Shown here piece by piece: positions 26,971 through 35,515 of a stretch of DNA of 64,000 bases (the stretch's first letter is position 1; each line of letters opens with the position of its first letter). The notes below the pieces were generated by a model. It was not told where the DNA came from, did no database searches, and saw only the letters and a program-made list of their open reading frames with translations. A program made the position numbers and the translations under genes. The stretch comes from Hymenobacter metallilatus (GTDB lineage Bacteria > Bacteroidota > Bacteroidia > Cytophagales > Hymenobacteraceae), in assembly GCF_003944705.1 (NCBI RefSeq), contig NZ_RWIS01000008.1, forward strand, positions 124,001 to 188,000. Direction: 5' to 3'.

Positions 26971-28245
26971 ATGCATCCTTCTCAACCAGCCACCCTCACC
27001 CCGGCCCTGCCGCTGCTCCTGGTGGAGCAGGCGGCCCGCACGCTGCAGGGCGTAATCTACCCCACGCTACTCCAGCACAACCTGGGGCTTTCAGCCACCT
27101 TTGGAGCGGATATTTACCTGAAGCGGGAGGATTTGCAGGTGGTGCGCTCCTACAAGATTCGGGGGGCGTACAATAAGATGGCGGGGCTGCCGGCCGATGA
27201 GGCCACCCGGCCGGTGGTGTGCGCCTCGGCCGGCAACCACGCCCAGGGCGTGGCCTACGCCTGCCAGCTGCTGGGCCGGCGGGGCTACATCTTCATGCCC
27301 GCCGCCACCCCCGCCCAAAAGGTGGACAAAGTGCGCCTGTTCGGGCGCGACCAGGTGGAAATTGTGCTGACCGGGGCTACGTTCGATGATTCGTCGAGGG
27401 CGGCGCAGGAGTTTTGCCAGCAGCGCCAGGGCGTGTACGTGCACCCGTTTGATGATGCGGCCGTGGTGGCCGGGCAGGCCACTGTGGGCCTGGAAATCCT
27501 GCGCGACGCGCCCGCGCCCATCGACTTCGTGTTTATGCCCATCGGGGGCGGCGGATTGGCGGCGGGCGTGAGCAGCGTGTTCCGGCAGCTCAGCCCCGCT
27601 ACCCGGCTGGTGGGCGTGCAGCCCTTGGGCGCGCCCTCCATGCACTGGGCCATCCAGACGGGGCAGCGGCAGCCGCTGGAGCACATCGAGAGCTTCGTGG
27701 ACGGGGCGGCGGTGAAATGCCCGGGCGAGCTGACGTTTGCTATCTGCCGGGAGCTGCTGGACGAGGTGGCGCTGGTGCCCGAGGGCCAGGTGTGCGAGGA
27801 TTTACTGAAGATGTATAACGAGGAAGGCATTGTGCTGGAGCCGGCCGGCACGCTCAGCCTCTCGGTGCTGCACCAGTACGCCGCCCAGATCCGGGGCAAA
27901 ACGGTGGTGTGCATCCTCAGCGGCTCCAACAACGACATCACCCGCATGGAGGACATCAAGGAGCGGGCCCTGCGCCACCAAGGCCGCAAGCACTATTTCC
28001 TGGTCACCTTTAACCAAAAGCCCGGGGCCCTGCGCCGTTTCGTGAACCACGTACTGCGCGAGGACGACGACATCATCCAGTTTCAATACATCAAGAAGAA
28101 TAACAAGGAAAAAGGCCCCGTTTTCGTCGGCCTGGAAGTGCAGCGCCCCCACGACATTGCCGAAATCCAGCAGCGCATGGTGGCCGAAGGATTTTCGTAC
28201 GAGTATTTAAACGGGAAACAAGATTTTTTGAGTTTGCTGGTGTGA
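26971..28245 (+). CDS. ilvA: threonine dehydratase (biosynthetic, single-ACT form)
   Basis: 424 aa PLP enzyme making 2-oxobutyrate for isoleucine. PLP-Lys in VVRSYKIRGAYNKM, glycine loop PIGGGGLAAGVSS, CASAGNHAQGVAYAC; the C-terminal 80 residues (YFLVTFNQKPGALRRFVNHV) form one ACT-like regulatory domain as in the shorter ilvA type rather than the two of E. coli. The TGA stop lies inside the left arm of a short hairpin (28240-28274). Confidence 0.93.
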   Translation: MHPSQPATLTPALPLLLVEQAARTLQGVIYPTLLQHNLGLSATFGADIYLKREDLQVVRSYKIRGAYNKMAGLPADEATRPVVCASAGNHAQGVAYACQLLGRRGYIFMPAATPAQKVDKVRLFGRDQVEIVLTGATFDDSSRAAQEFCQQRQGVYVHPFDDAAVVAGQATVGLEILRDAPAPIDFVFMPIGGGGLAAGVSSVFRQLSPATRLVGVQPLGAPSMHWAIQTGQRQPLEHIESFVDGAAVKCPGELTFAICRELLDEVALVPEGQVCEDLLKMYNEEGIVLEPAGTLSLSVLHQYAAQIRGKTVVCILSGSNNDITRMEDIKERALRHQGRKHYFLVTFNQKPGALRRFVNHVLREDDDIIQFQYIKKNNKEKGPVFVGLEVQRPHDIAEIQQRMVAEGFSYEYLNGKQDFLSLLV

Positions 28246-28274
28246 AGTGAGACATAGGTGGTTTCACTTCACAC
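28240..28274. repeat. short hairpin spanning the ilvA stop codon
   Basis: GTGTGAAGTGA (28240-28250) pairs with TCACTTCACAC (28264-28274), loop 13 bp. The TGA at 28243-28245 is in the left arm. No T-run follows. Confidence 0.7.
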
Positions 28275-28331
28275 TGATTATAGTTGATATACTTGTGAGA
28301 AGAATACGACTCCATGATTCTCCCTTTTGCT

Positions 28332-28772
28332 ATGCGCAAACAAGTGATGATAGTTTTTTCGCTAATGTCGTTGCTTCACACTCTCTCTGCCTGCCATACA
28401 CATACCTCATGTGAAGATTTTGCAAAACGCATGGGGCGCAGGCAAGTCAATATCATGGTCGCAGATTCTGGACCGATAGGAACAAGCATCGAATTACAGG
28501 GTACTGATCCAGCAACAGGTAAGATCATTGAATTTCGAGATAGAACGGCTTTTTACATTTATGTCAAGGATCGGTTAAGCGTTGGAGATACGCTGGTAAA
28601 AATCAGGGGCGAGCAGTTTTTCACTATCAAGAAGCCCACTTGTAATATCATTATAGATTTTTCCTGTAGAAGTGACCCGTACCAACCAATGGGGATTGAC
28701 ACCGTTCCAAAAACATCCTCTAGGCTCGTCATTATCAGGAATGACTCGTTGGATTGGCTTAAAAACAACTGA
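28332..28772 (+). CDS. putative lipoprotein, low GC, unknown family
   Basis: 146 aa from ATG 28332 (MRKQVMIVFSLMSL), with a lipobox-like LSAC at about 22-25. The mature part (IGTSIELQGTDPATGKIIEF, RGEQFFTIKKPTCNIIIDF) reads as a small beta-rich domain. Base composition is clearly AT-richer than the neighbouring ilv and leu genes, suggesting recent arrival. It interrupts the biosynthetic cluster between ilvA and leuA. No function assigned. Confidence 0.6.
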   Translation: MRKQVMIVFSLMSLLHTLSACHTHTSCEDFAKRMGRRQVNIMVADSGPIGTSIELQGTDPATGKIIEFRDRTAFYIYVKDRLSVGDTLVKIRGEQFFTIKKPTCNIIIDFSCRSDPYQPMGIDTVPKTSSRLVIIRNDSLDWLKNN

Positions 28773-28827
28773 ACGGTAATTACTTAATGTATGTCAACAC
28801 CTCATTGCTAAGTGCCGGCAGTTCAAC

Positions 28828-28856
28828 GCCGAGACGTGGAGTGTCGCGTCCCTACA
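28828..28856. repeat. solitary arm of family C
   Basis: GCCGAGACGTGGAGTGTCGC then GTCCCTACA matches the right arm of the ilvE-ilvD repeat (GACGAGACGCGAAGTGTCGC then GTCTCTACA) with few changes; no partner arm is seen nearby. The rest of the 260-bp gap (28773-29032) before leuA shows no gene. Confidence 0.65.
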
Positions 28857-29032
28857 GCCGTTGTTGATGCGGTTGGCCTTTGTAAGCTACTTAGCAACTA
28901 CACACTATATATCAGCAACTTACAGCCATATCAATAACTTTTTGAAATAGTAGGCGTGCCGAAAAACGGTTTCGGGGGACCGGGGCTGGGGGTGTACTTG
29001 GGGCTTTCCTTCTGCCACGAAGTCATTGCCCC

Positions 29033-30199
29033 ATGTCAACCGAGAAAGTCCACATCTTCGATACTACCCTGCGCGACGGGGAGCAAGTGCCCGGCTGCAA
29101 ACTGAACCGGGACGAGAAACTGCTCATTGCCCGGCAGCTGGAGCTACTCGGCGTGGACGTGATTGAGGCCGGCTTCCCGGTTTCCAGCCCCGGCGACTTT
29201 GCGGCGGTGGCGGCCATTGCGGCCCAAACCCGCGAGGCCACCGTCTGCGGCCTTTCCCGGGCCGTGGAAAACGACATTCGCACGGCGGCCGAGGCCCTGA
29301 AAGTGGCCCGCTACCCGCGCATTCACACCGGTATTGGCACTTCGGATTCGCACATCCGGTACAAGCTGCTGAGCACGCCCGAGCAGGTGCTGGAGCGGGC
29401 AGTGGCGGCCGTGAAGCTGGCCAAGTCGTTTGTGGAGGACGTGGAGTTTTACGCCGAGGACGCCGGCCGCACCGACAACGAGTTTCTGGCCCGCGTGTGC
29501 GAGGCCGCCATCCGGGCCGGGGCCACCGTGCTCAACATCCCCGACACCACCGGCTACTGTCTCCCGGCCGAGTACGGCGCCAAAATCAAGTACCTCGTGG
29601 ATAACGTGCGCGGCATTGAGCGGGTGCGCCTCTCCACCCACTGCCACAACGATTTGGGCATGGCCACGGCCAACTCCATTGCGGGCGTGCTGGGCGGGGC
29701 CCGGCAGGTGGAATGCACCATCAACGGGGTGGGCGAGCGGGCCGGCAATACGGCCCTCGAAGAAGCCGTGATGGTACTCCGGCAGCACCCCTACCTCAAC
29801 TTCAGCACCGGTATCAACACCAGGCTGCTGGCCGAAACCTCGGCCATGGTGTCGCACCTGATGAGCATGCCGGTGCAGCCCAACAAGGCCATTGTGGGCG
29901 CCAACGCCTTTGCCCACTCCAGCGGCATTCACCAGGACGGCGTGATTAAGCACCGCGAAACCTACGAAATCATCGACCCGCGCGAGGTGGGTATGCCCGA
30001 TTCCAGCATTGTGCTCACGGCCCGCTCGGGCCGCGCCGCTTTGGCCTACCGCCTCCAGAAAATCGGCTACGACTTCGACCGCGTGGCCCTCAACAAAGCC
30101 TACACTCATTTCCTCGTCCTGGCCGACCGTCAAAAGGAGGTCGTGGACGAGGATTTGCGCGTGATGGTGGAGCAGCAACAGCTGGTAACGGCGGGGTAA
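29033..30199 (+). CDS. leuA: 2-isopropylmalate synthase (short form)
   Basis: 388 aa HMGL-type TIM barrel. [17 protein letters not shown] at the start (metal Asp and catalytic Arg), [15 protein letters not shown] (metal His-x-His), and [17 protein letters not shown]. The linker region with [17 protein letters not shown] is present, but the protein stops before the C-terminal LeuA allosteric domain found in the ~510-aa enzymes, as in other Bacteroidota. Citramalate synthase or homocitrate synthase are alternatives for such short forms; leuC, leuD and leuB directly downstream favour LeuA. Confidence 0.88.
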   Translation: MSTEKVHIFDTTLRDGEQVPGCKLNRDEKLLIARQLELLGVDVIEAGFPVSSPGDFAAVAAIAAQTREATVCGLSRAVENDIRTAAEALKVARYPRIHTGIGTSDSHIRYKLLSTPEQVLERAVAAVKLAKSFVEDVEFYAEDAGRTDNEFLARVCEAAIRAGATVLNIPDTTGYCLPAEYGAKIKYLVDNVRGIERVRLSTHCHNDLGMATANSIAGVLGGARQVECTINGVGERAGNTALEEAVMVLRQHPYLNFSTGINTRLLAETSAMVSHLMSMPVQPNKAIVGANAFAHSSGIHQDGVIKHRETYEIIDPREVGMPDSSIVLTARSGRAALAYRLQKIGYDFDRVALNKAYTHFLVLADRQKEVVDEDLRVMVEQQQLVTAG

Positions 30200-30217
30200 T
30201 TCGCCCGCACACCAGAA

Positions 30218-30313
30218 CGTCATGCTGAGCGCAGCCGAAGCATCTCTACCGCTTCGTTGAAATGCTATTGGTTAGTCAGAGGTAGAGATGCTTCGGCTTC
30301 GCTCAGCATGACG
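30218..30313. repeat. inverted repeat, family A (leuA-leuC junction)
   Basis: 33-bp arms (30218-30250 and 30281-30313) with one mismatch; core CGTCATGCTGAGC...GAAGCATCTCTACC, loop 30 bp. Same family as 4974. A C-rich tract (CCTCCCCCTACCCTCCCACC) follows before leuC. Confidence 0.9.
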
Positions 30314-30368
30314 GGCTTTTTACCTCCCCCTACCCTCCCACCCCCACACCCTCCTACCCTAATAACTC

Positions 30369-31781
30369 ATGCCCCACACCTTATTCGATAAAATCTGGGA
30401 TGCGCACGTGGTGCGCGCGGTGGCCGGCGGACTGTCGGTGTTTTACATTGACCGGCACCTAATTCACGAGGTGACCAGCCCCCAGGCGTTTGACGAGCTG
30501 ACGGCCCGGGGCCTGACGCTGCGCCGCCCCGAGCAGATTCTGGCTACCGCCGACCACAACGTGCCCACCCGCCACCAGGACCAGCCGATTCAGGACCCGC
30601 TCAGCCGCTCCCAGGTGGATAAGCTCACCGAAAACTGCGCCCGCCACGGCGTGGAACTGTACGGGCTGGGCCACCCCTACCAGGGCATCGTGCACGTGAT
30701 TGGGCCGGAGCTGGGCGTGACCCAGCCCGGCCTCACCATCGTGTGCGGCGATTCGCACACCTCCACCCACGGCGCGTTCGGGGCCATTGCGTTTGGTATC
30801 GGGACCAGCCAGGTGGCGCAGGTAATGGCCTCGCAGTGTTTGCTGCTGGATAAGCCCAAGCGCATGCGCATTACCGTGGATGGGGAGTTGCAGCCGGGCG
30901 TATCGGCCAAGGATATCATCCTGCACATCATTGCCCGGCTGGGCACGGGTGGGGCCACCGGCTACTTCGTGGAGTACGCCGGCAGCGCCATCCGCAGCCT
31001 GAGCATGGAAGGCCGCATGACGGTGTGCAACATGAGCATCGAAATGGGGGCCCGCGGCGGCCTCATTGCCCCCGACGCCACCACCTTTGAGTACCTGCAC
31101 GGCCGCCCCTTCGCGCCCCAGGGCGAGGCCTGGGACCGGGCTGTAGCGCACTGGCAAACTCTGTTTTCGGACGAGGACGCGCCGTTTGATGCCGAGCACC
31201 GCTTCGAGGCCTTGGCCATCCGGCCCATGATAACCTTCGGCACCAACCCCGGCATGGGTATGCCGCTGGCGGCCAGCATTCCGGCCCCGGCCGCCGCGGC
31301 CGAAGCGCCGAGTTTCGAGAAGTCGTTGCGGTATATGGGTTTTGAGGCCGGCGAGTCGCTGCTAGGCAAGGAAATCAGCCACGTGTTTATCGGCAGCTGC
31401 ACCAACTCCCGCATCGAGGATTTGCGCACGGTAGCCGCCTACGTGCGGGGCAAGCGCAAAGCGCCCCACGTGGAGGCCATCATCGTGCCCGGCTCCAAGC
31501 AGGTAGAGCAGCAGGCCATTGCCGAGGGCCTCGACCAGGTGCTGGCCGCTGCCGGCTTCGAGCTGCGCGAACCGGGCTGCAGCGCCTGCCTGGCCATGAA
31601 CGAGGACAAAATTCCGGCCGGGGCCTACTGCGTATCTACCTCCAACCGCAACTTCGAAGGCCGCCAGGGCCCCGGCGCCCGCACCCTGCTGGCCTCTCCC
31701 CTGGTAGCCGCCATTACGGCCGTGGAAGGCCGGCTGGTAGATGTGGCGGAGTATGTAGATACCTACCAACTGTCATCCTGA
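30369..31781 (+). CDS. leuC: 3-isopropylmalate dehydratase large subunit
   Basis: 470 aa aconitase-family subunit. [11 protein letters not shown] start, [19 protein letters not shown], and three Fe-S cysteines: one in [13 protein letters not shown] and two in GCSACLAMN. Works with LeuD. Its final codons (CTG TCA TCC TGA, giving LSS-stop) are the first bases of a family-B repeat, so the native C-terminus has been replaced or trimmed by the repeat. Confidence 0.95.
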   Translation: MPHTLFDKIWDAHVVRAVAGGLSVFYIDRHLIHEVTSPQAFDELTARGLTLRRPEQILATADHNVPTRHQDQPIQDPLSRSQVDKLTENCARHGVELYGLGHPYQGIVHVIGPELGVTQPGLTIVCGDSHTSTHGAFGAIAFGIGTSQVAQVMASQCLLLDKPKRMRITVDGELQPGVSAKDIILHIIARLGTGGATGYFVEYAGSAIRSLSMEGRMTVCNMSIEMGARGGLIAPDATTFEYLHGRPFAPQGEAWDRAVAHWQTLFSDEDAPFDAEHRFEALAIRPMITFGTNPGMGMPLAASIPAPAAAAEAPSFEKSLRYMGFEAGESLLGKEISHVFIGSCTNSRIEDLRTVAAYVRGKRKAPHVEAIIVPGSKQVEQQAIAEGLDQVLAAAGFELREPGCSACLAMNEDKIPAGAYCVSTSNRNFEGRQGPGARTLLASPLVAAITAVEGRLVDVAEYVDTYQLSS

Positions 31782-31912
31782 GCGGAGCGAAGGACCTTAC
31801 CCCGCTCGAACAGCTTCTGCGTCCTCTGCGCAAGCTTCTGCGTCTTCTGCGGGCTCAAAACTCCCGCACGATACCCAACGGGATAAGGTCCTTCGCTCCG
31901 CTCAGGATGACA
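31771..31912. repeat. inverted repeat, family B (leuC-leuD junction)
   Basis: 34-bp arms (31771-31804 and 31879-31912) with one mismatch, core TGTCATCCTGAGCGGAGCG. The TGA of its head is the leuC stop codon. The loop contains an imperfect direct repeat (AGCTTCTGCGTCCTCTGCG / AGCTTCTGCGTCTTCTGCG). Confidence 0.9.
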
Positions 31913-31941
31913 GAATTCACCTTCTCTCACCCCACCCCCAC

Positions 31942-32541
31942 ATGGAAAAATTCACCACCCTGCGTTCCGGTGTGGTTCCGTTGCCCATCGAAAACGTGGA
32001 CACCGACCAGATTATCCCGGCGCGCTTCCTGAAAGCCACTACCCGCGAAGGGTTCGGCCGGAACCTGTTTGCCGACTGGCGCTACGCCGCCGACGGCCAG
32101 CCCAAGCCGGATTTCGTGCTGAATGATGCCCGCTACCAGGGCCACCAGATACTGCTGGCGGGCCAGAACTTCGGGTGCGGCTCCAGCCGGGAGCACGCCG
32201 CCTGGGCGCTGTACGACGCCGGTTTTCGGGTGGTCATCAGCAGCTACTTCGCCGATATTTTCCGGGGCAACGCCCTCAACACCGGCCTGCTGCCGCTGCA
32301 GGTAACGCCCGCCGAGCTACAGGAGCTGTTTGCTCTGGTAGAACAAGACGCGCAGGTGGAGCTGACGGTGGATTTGCCCAGCCAGACGCTGAAGGTGCCG
32401 GGCCGATCCGAGCCGATTCGCTTCGAGCTGGACGCCTACAAGAAGGAATGCCTCATCAACGGCTACGACGACATTGATTTCCTGCTCAGCCAGGAAGAAG
32501 CCATAACTGCCTTCGAGCAACACCGGACATGGATATTCTAA
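31942..32541 (+). CDS. leuD: 3-isopropylmalate dehydratase small subunit
   Basis: 199 aa swivelling domain partner of LeuC. NVDTDQIIPARFLKATT, then GQNFGCGSSREHAAWAL (substrate-binding loop) and FRGNALNTGLLPLQV. Normal length for the family. It overlaps leuB by 13 bp. Confidence 0.95.
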   Translation: MEKFTTLRSGVVPLPIENVDTDQIIPARFLKATTREGFGRNLFADWRYAADGQPKPDFVLNDARYQGHQILLAGQNFGCGSSREHAAWALYDAGFRVVISSYFADIFRGNALNTGLLPLQVTPAELQELFALVEQDAQVELTVDLPSQTLKVPGRSEPIRFELDAYKKECLINGYDDIDFLLSQEEAITAFEQHRTWIF

Positions 32542-33653
32542 GCAAACAGATTGTGGTACTGCCCGGCGACGGAATCGGGCCGGAGGTATGCGCCGAGGCG
32601 GTGCGCGTACTGCGGGCCGTGGCCGAGCGGTTCGGGCACGAGTTCCAGTTCGACTACCAACTGATGGGAGCCTGCGCCATTGACGCCACCGGCTCGCCCC
32701 TGCCCGAGCTTACCCTCGATGCCTGCCACCAGGCCGACGCCGTACTGCTGGGAGCCATCGGCGACCCGAAATACGACAACGACCCCACCGCCCCGGTGCG
32801 CCCCGAGCAGGGCCTGCTGCGCCTGCGCAAGGAGCTGGGCCTCTACGCCAACATCCGCCCCGTGACGGCTTACGACCAGCTGCTGGAGCACTCCCCGCTG
32901 AAAGCCGAGCGGATTCAGGGCACCGATATCCTCATTTTCCGGGAGTTGACGGGCGGGGTGTACTTCGGGGAAAAAGGTCGGTTTGATGAGGGCAACTCGG
33001 CCTACGACAACTGCACCTACTCGCGGGCGGAGATTGAGCGGATTGCCCACCGGGCCTTCCGGGCCGCTGAAACCCGCCGCCATAAGCTCACGCTGGTGGA
33101 CAAGGCCAACGTGCTGGAAACCTCCCGCCTCTGGCGCGAAACCGTGCGGCAGCTGGCCCCGCAGTACCCCAGCGTGGCCCTCGACTACCTGTTCGTGGAC
33201 AACGCCGCCATGCAGATTATCCTCAACCCGCGGCAGTTCGACGTGATTCTGACCGAAAATATGTTCGGCGACATCATCTCCGACGAAGCCTCCGTTATTG
33301 CCGGCTCCCTGGGGTTGCTGCCCTCGGCTTCGGTGGGTGATGGGGCGGCCTTATTTGAGCCCATTCACGGCTCCTATCCGCAAGCCAAGGGCAAGGGCAT
33401 TGCCAACCCTATTGCCACTATTCTGTCGGCGGCCATGCTGCTGGACCACTTCGGGCTACAGGAAGAGGCTGACACCGTGCGCAACGCCGTGCAGCACGCC
33501 CTCAACCAGCAGGTAGTCACGCCTGAGTTGAACCCCGCCACCCGCTACACCACCGAGCAGGTGGGTAGCTTCATTGCCTACGCCGTGCTGGATATTGCCG
33601 ACTGCGAGATGCACCGCAACAACATCCGGCTTGGTATGAGCACCATTATTTAG
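32529..33653 (+). CDS. leuB: 3-isopropylmalate dehydrogenase
   Basis: 374 aa decarboxylating dehydrogenase of leucine synthesis. VVLPGDGIGPEVCAEAVRVL at the N-terminus, FRELTGGVYFGEKG, LVDKANVLETSRLWRE, FDVILTENMFGDIISDEAS with metal-binding aspartates, and HGSYPQAKGKGIANPIA. Last gene of the ilv-leu cluster. A Tn3-family transposon sits 50 bp after its stop; the nearest good terminator is now beyond the transposon, at 42888. Confidence 0.95.
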   Translation: MDILSKQIVVLPGDGIGPEVCAEAVRVLRAVAERFGHEFQFDYQLMGACAIDATGSPLPELTLDACHQADAVLLGAIGDPKYDNDPTAPVRPEQGLLRLRKELGLYANIRPVTAYDQLLEHSPLKAERIQGTDILIFRELTGGVYFGEKGRFDEGNSAYDNCTYSRAEIERIAHRAFRAAETRRHKLTLVDKANVLETSRLWRETVRQLAPQYPSVALDYLFVDNAAMQIILNPRQFDVILTENMFGDIISDEASVIAGSLGLLPSASVGDGAALFEPIHGSYPQAKGKGIANPIATILSAAMLLDHFGLQEEADTVRNAVQHALNQQVVTPELNPATRYTTEQVGSFIAYAVLDIADCEMHRNNIRLGMSTII

Positions 33654-33703
33654 CCGCACTACTCCGTTTCGGCCCGTTTTCTACGGTCCGGGCTGGTGTA
33701 CCT

Positions 33704-33741
33704 GGGGTCCTCTCAGAAAACGGAATAAATAGCACGTTAAG
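33704..33741 (+). repeat. left terminal inverted repeat of the Tn3-family transposon
   Basis: 38 bp from GGGGTCC to CACGTTAAG. The tnpA stop codon (TTA on the plus strand at 33737) lies within it, as is common in Tn3 elements. Confidence 0.93.
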
Positions 33742-35512
33742 GGTTGGGAAGGGGCCGTAGGGGCTGAAATTTGCCGGGAGCGCGCTTGCTGCGCCACGAG
33801 TAGTCACCCGTCAGGTTGATGTGCTCCCAGCCCAGCGGCGACAAGTAGGGCAACAGCGCCTCATCCACGGGTTGGCCATGAGCCCGTAGCGCCTGTATAG
33901 CCCGCTGCAGATACACCGTGTTCCACAGCACGATGGCGGCCGTGAGCAGGTTCAGCCCACTGGCCCGGTAACGCTGCTGCTCGAAGCCCCGGTCCCGGAT
34001 TTCGCCCAGCCGGTGGAAGAACACGGCCCGGGCCAGCGCGTTGCGGGCTTCACCTTTGTTGAGACCCACCTGCACGCGGCGGCGCAATTCCTTGCTTTGC
34101 AGCCAGTCCAGGATGAAGAGGCTGCGCTCCAAGCGGCCCAGTTCGCGCAGGGCCACGGCCAGCCCGTTCTGGCGCGGGTAGCTGCCCAGCTTGCGCAGCA
34201 TGAGCGAGGCCGTGACCGTGCCCTGCTTGATGGAGGTGACCAAGCGTAAAATCTCTTCCCAGTGGGCCAGGATGTGGCGCACGTTGAGCGTGCCGCCCAG
34301 CAAGGGCTGCACGGCCTCGTAGGTGGGGGAGCCCGGCGGCACGTACAGCTTGGTCTCGCTCAGGTCGCGGATGCGCGGAGCGAAGCGGTAGCTCAGCAAG
34401 GGCATGACCGCAAACAGGTGGTCGGTAAAGCCGGCCGTGTCGGTATAGTGCTCTTCGATGCGCAGGTCGGATTCGTGGTTGAGCAACCCGTCCAGCACAT
34501 AAGTCGCATCCCGGACCCCGACGTTGATGACCTGACTGCTGAAGGGCGCGTACTGGTCCGAGACGTGGGTGTAGAACAGCCGGCCCGGCTCCGCCCCGTA
34601 CTTGGGGTTGAGGTGCCCGGTGCTCTCGGCCCGGCCGCTGGCGCGGAAGCGCTGCCCATCCGACGAGGACGTGGTGCCGTCGCCCCAATGGGCCGCGAAG
34701 GGATGACGCAGCTGCGCGTTGACCAGCTCGGCCAGGGCCAGCGAATAGGTGTCATCGCGGATGTACCAGGCCTGCAGCCAGGAAAGTTTCGCGTGGGTGC
34801 TGCCGGGACAGGATTCGGCCATCTTCGTCAGCCCCAGGTTCAGGCCGTCGGCCAGCAGGGTGGTGAGCAGCAGCGCCGGGTCTTTGACCGCCGCTCCGGT
34901 CTTCAGGTGCGTGAAGTGGTGGCTGAATCCGGTCCACTCGTCCACCTCCAGCAGCAGGTCCGTACTCTTGACGTGGGGCAGCAGACGGGCCACCTGTTCG
35001 ATCAGCCGCTGGGCCGTGTCTGGCACGGCGGCATCCAAAGGGGTTATTTTCAGGCCGGCCGCCGTCAGGCTGGCATCCGGCAACTCGCCCGCGGCGGCCA
35101 AGCGGTTGACCGTTTCCAGTTGCTGGGTCAGGTGCGCCAGACGCTGCTGGAGATACTGTTCTCCATCGGGTTCCACAGCTAAGGGTAGCTCGCCAGCCTT
35201 GAGTAACGCGGCAAACGAGTGCGCCGGCACCAGGTACTCCTCGAAGTCCTTGAATTGGCGCGAACCCAGCACCCACCTATCGCCCGAGCGCAACGCGTTT
35301 TTGAGTTCGGCCAGCGCGCACAGCTCGTAGTAGCGGCGGTCCAGGCCTTCCGCCGTCCGCACCACTTTCTGCCACCGCTTGCTGATAAAGGCCGTCGGCG
35401 CATCAGCCGGGAGTTTGCGGGCTCCCGTTGCGTTCATCCCGCGCAGCACGTCAATCGCGGCCAGCAATGGCCGGGCGGCCGGGGCAGCCCGCAGCGGCAG
35501 GGCTGCCAGAAA
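33737..35512 (-). pseudogene. tnpA: Tn3-family transposase TnpA, 5'-truncated
   Basis: About 592 codons match the C-terminal part of Tn3 transposases (usual length about 990): [36 protein letters not shown] (first catalytic Asp), [16 protein letters not shown] (second Asp), [14 protein letters not shown] and the terminal [17 protein letters not shown]. The missing ~400 residues are the N-terminal DNA-binding part. At about 35513 the homology stops abruptly and the opposite-strand LRR gene begins, so this is a fusion breakpoint, not a sequencing frame problem. The open frame runs on to 35854 only as antisense of the LRR region. The remnant is unlikely to transpose the element by itself. Confidence 0.88.
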
Positions 35513-35515
35513 CGC

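Noticed and set aside
35219..35515. First 99 codons of the open frame leading into the LRR/YD-repeat gene
   Set aside because: They are antisense to the conserved tnpA segment and have no homology to Rhs N-termini.
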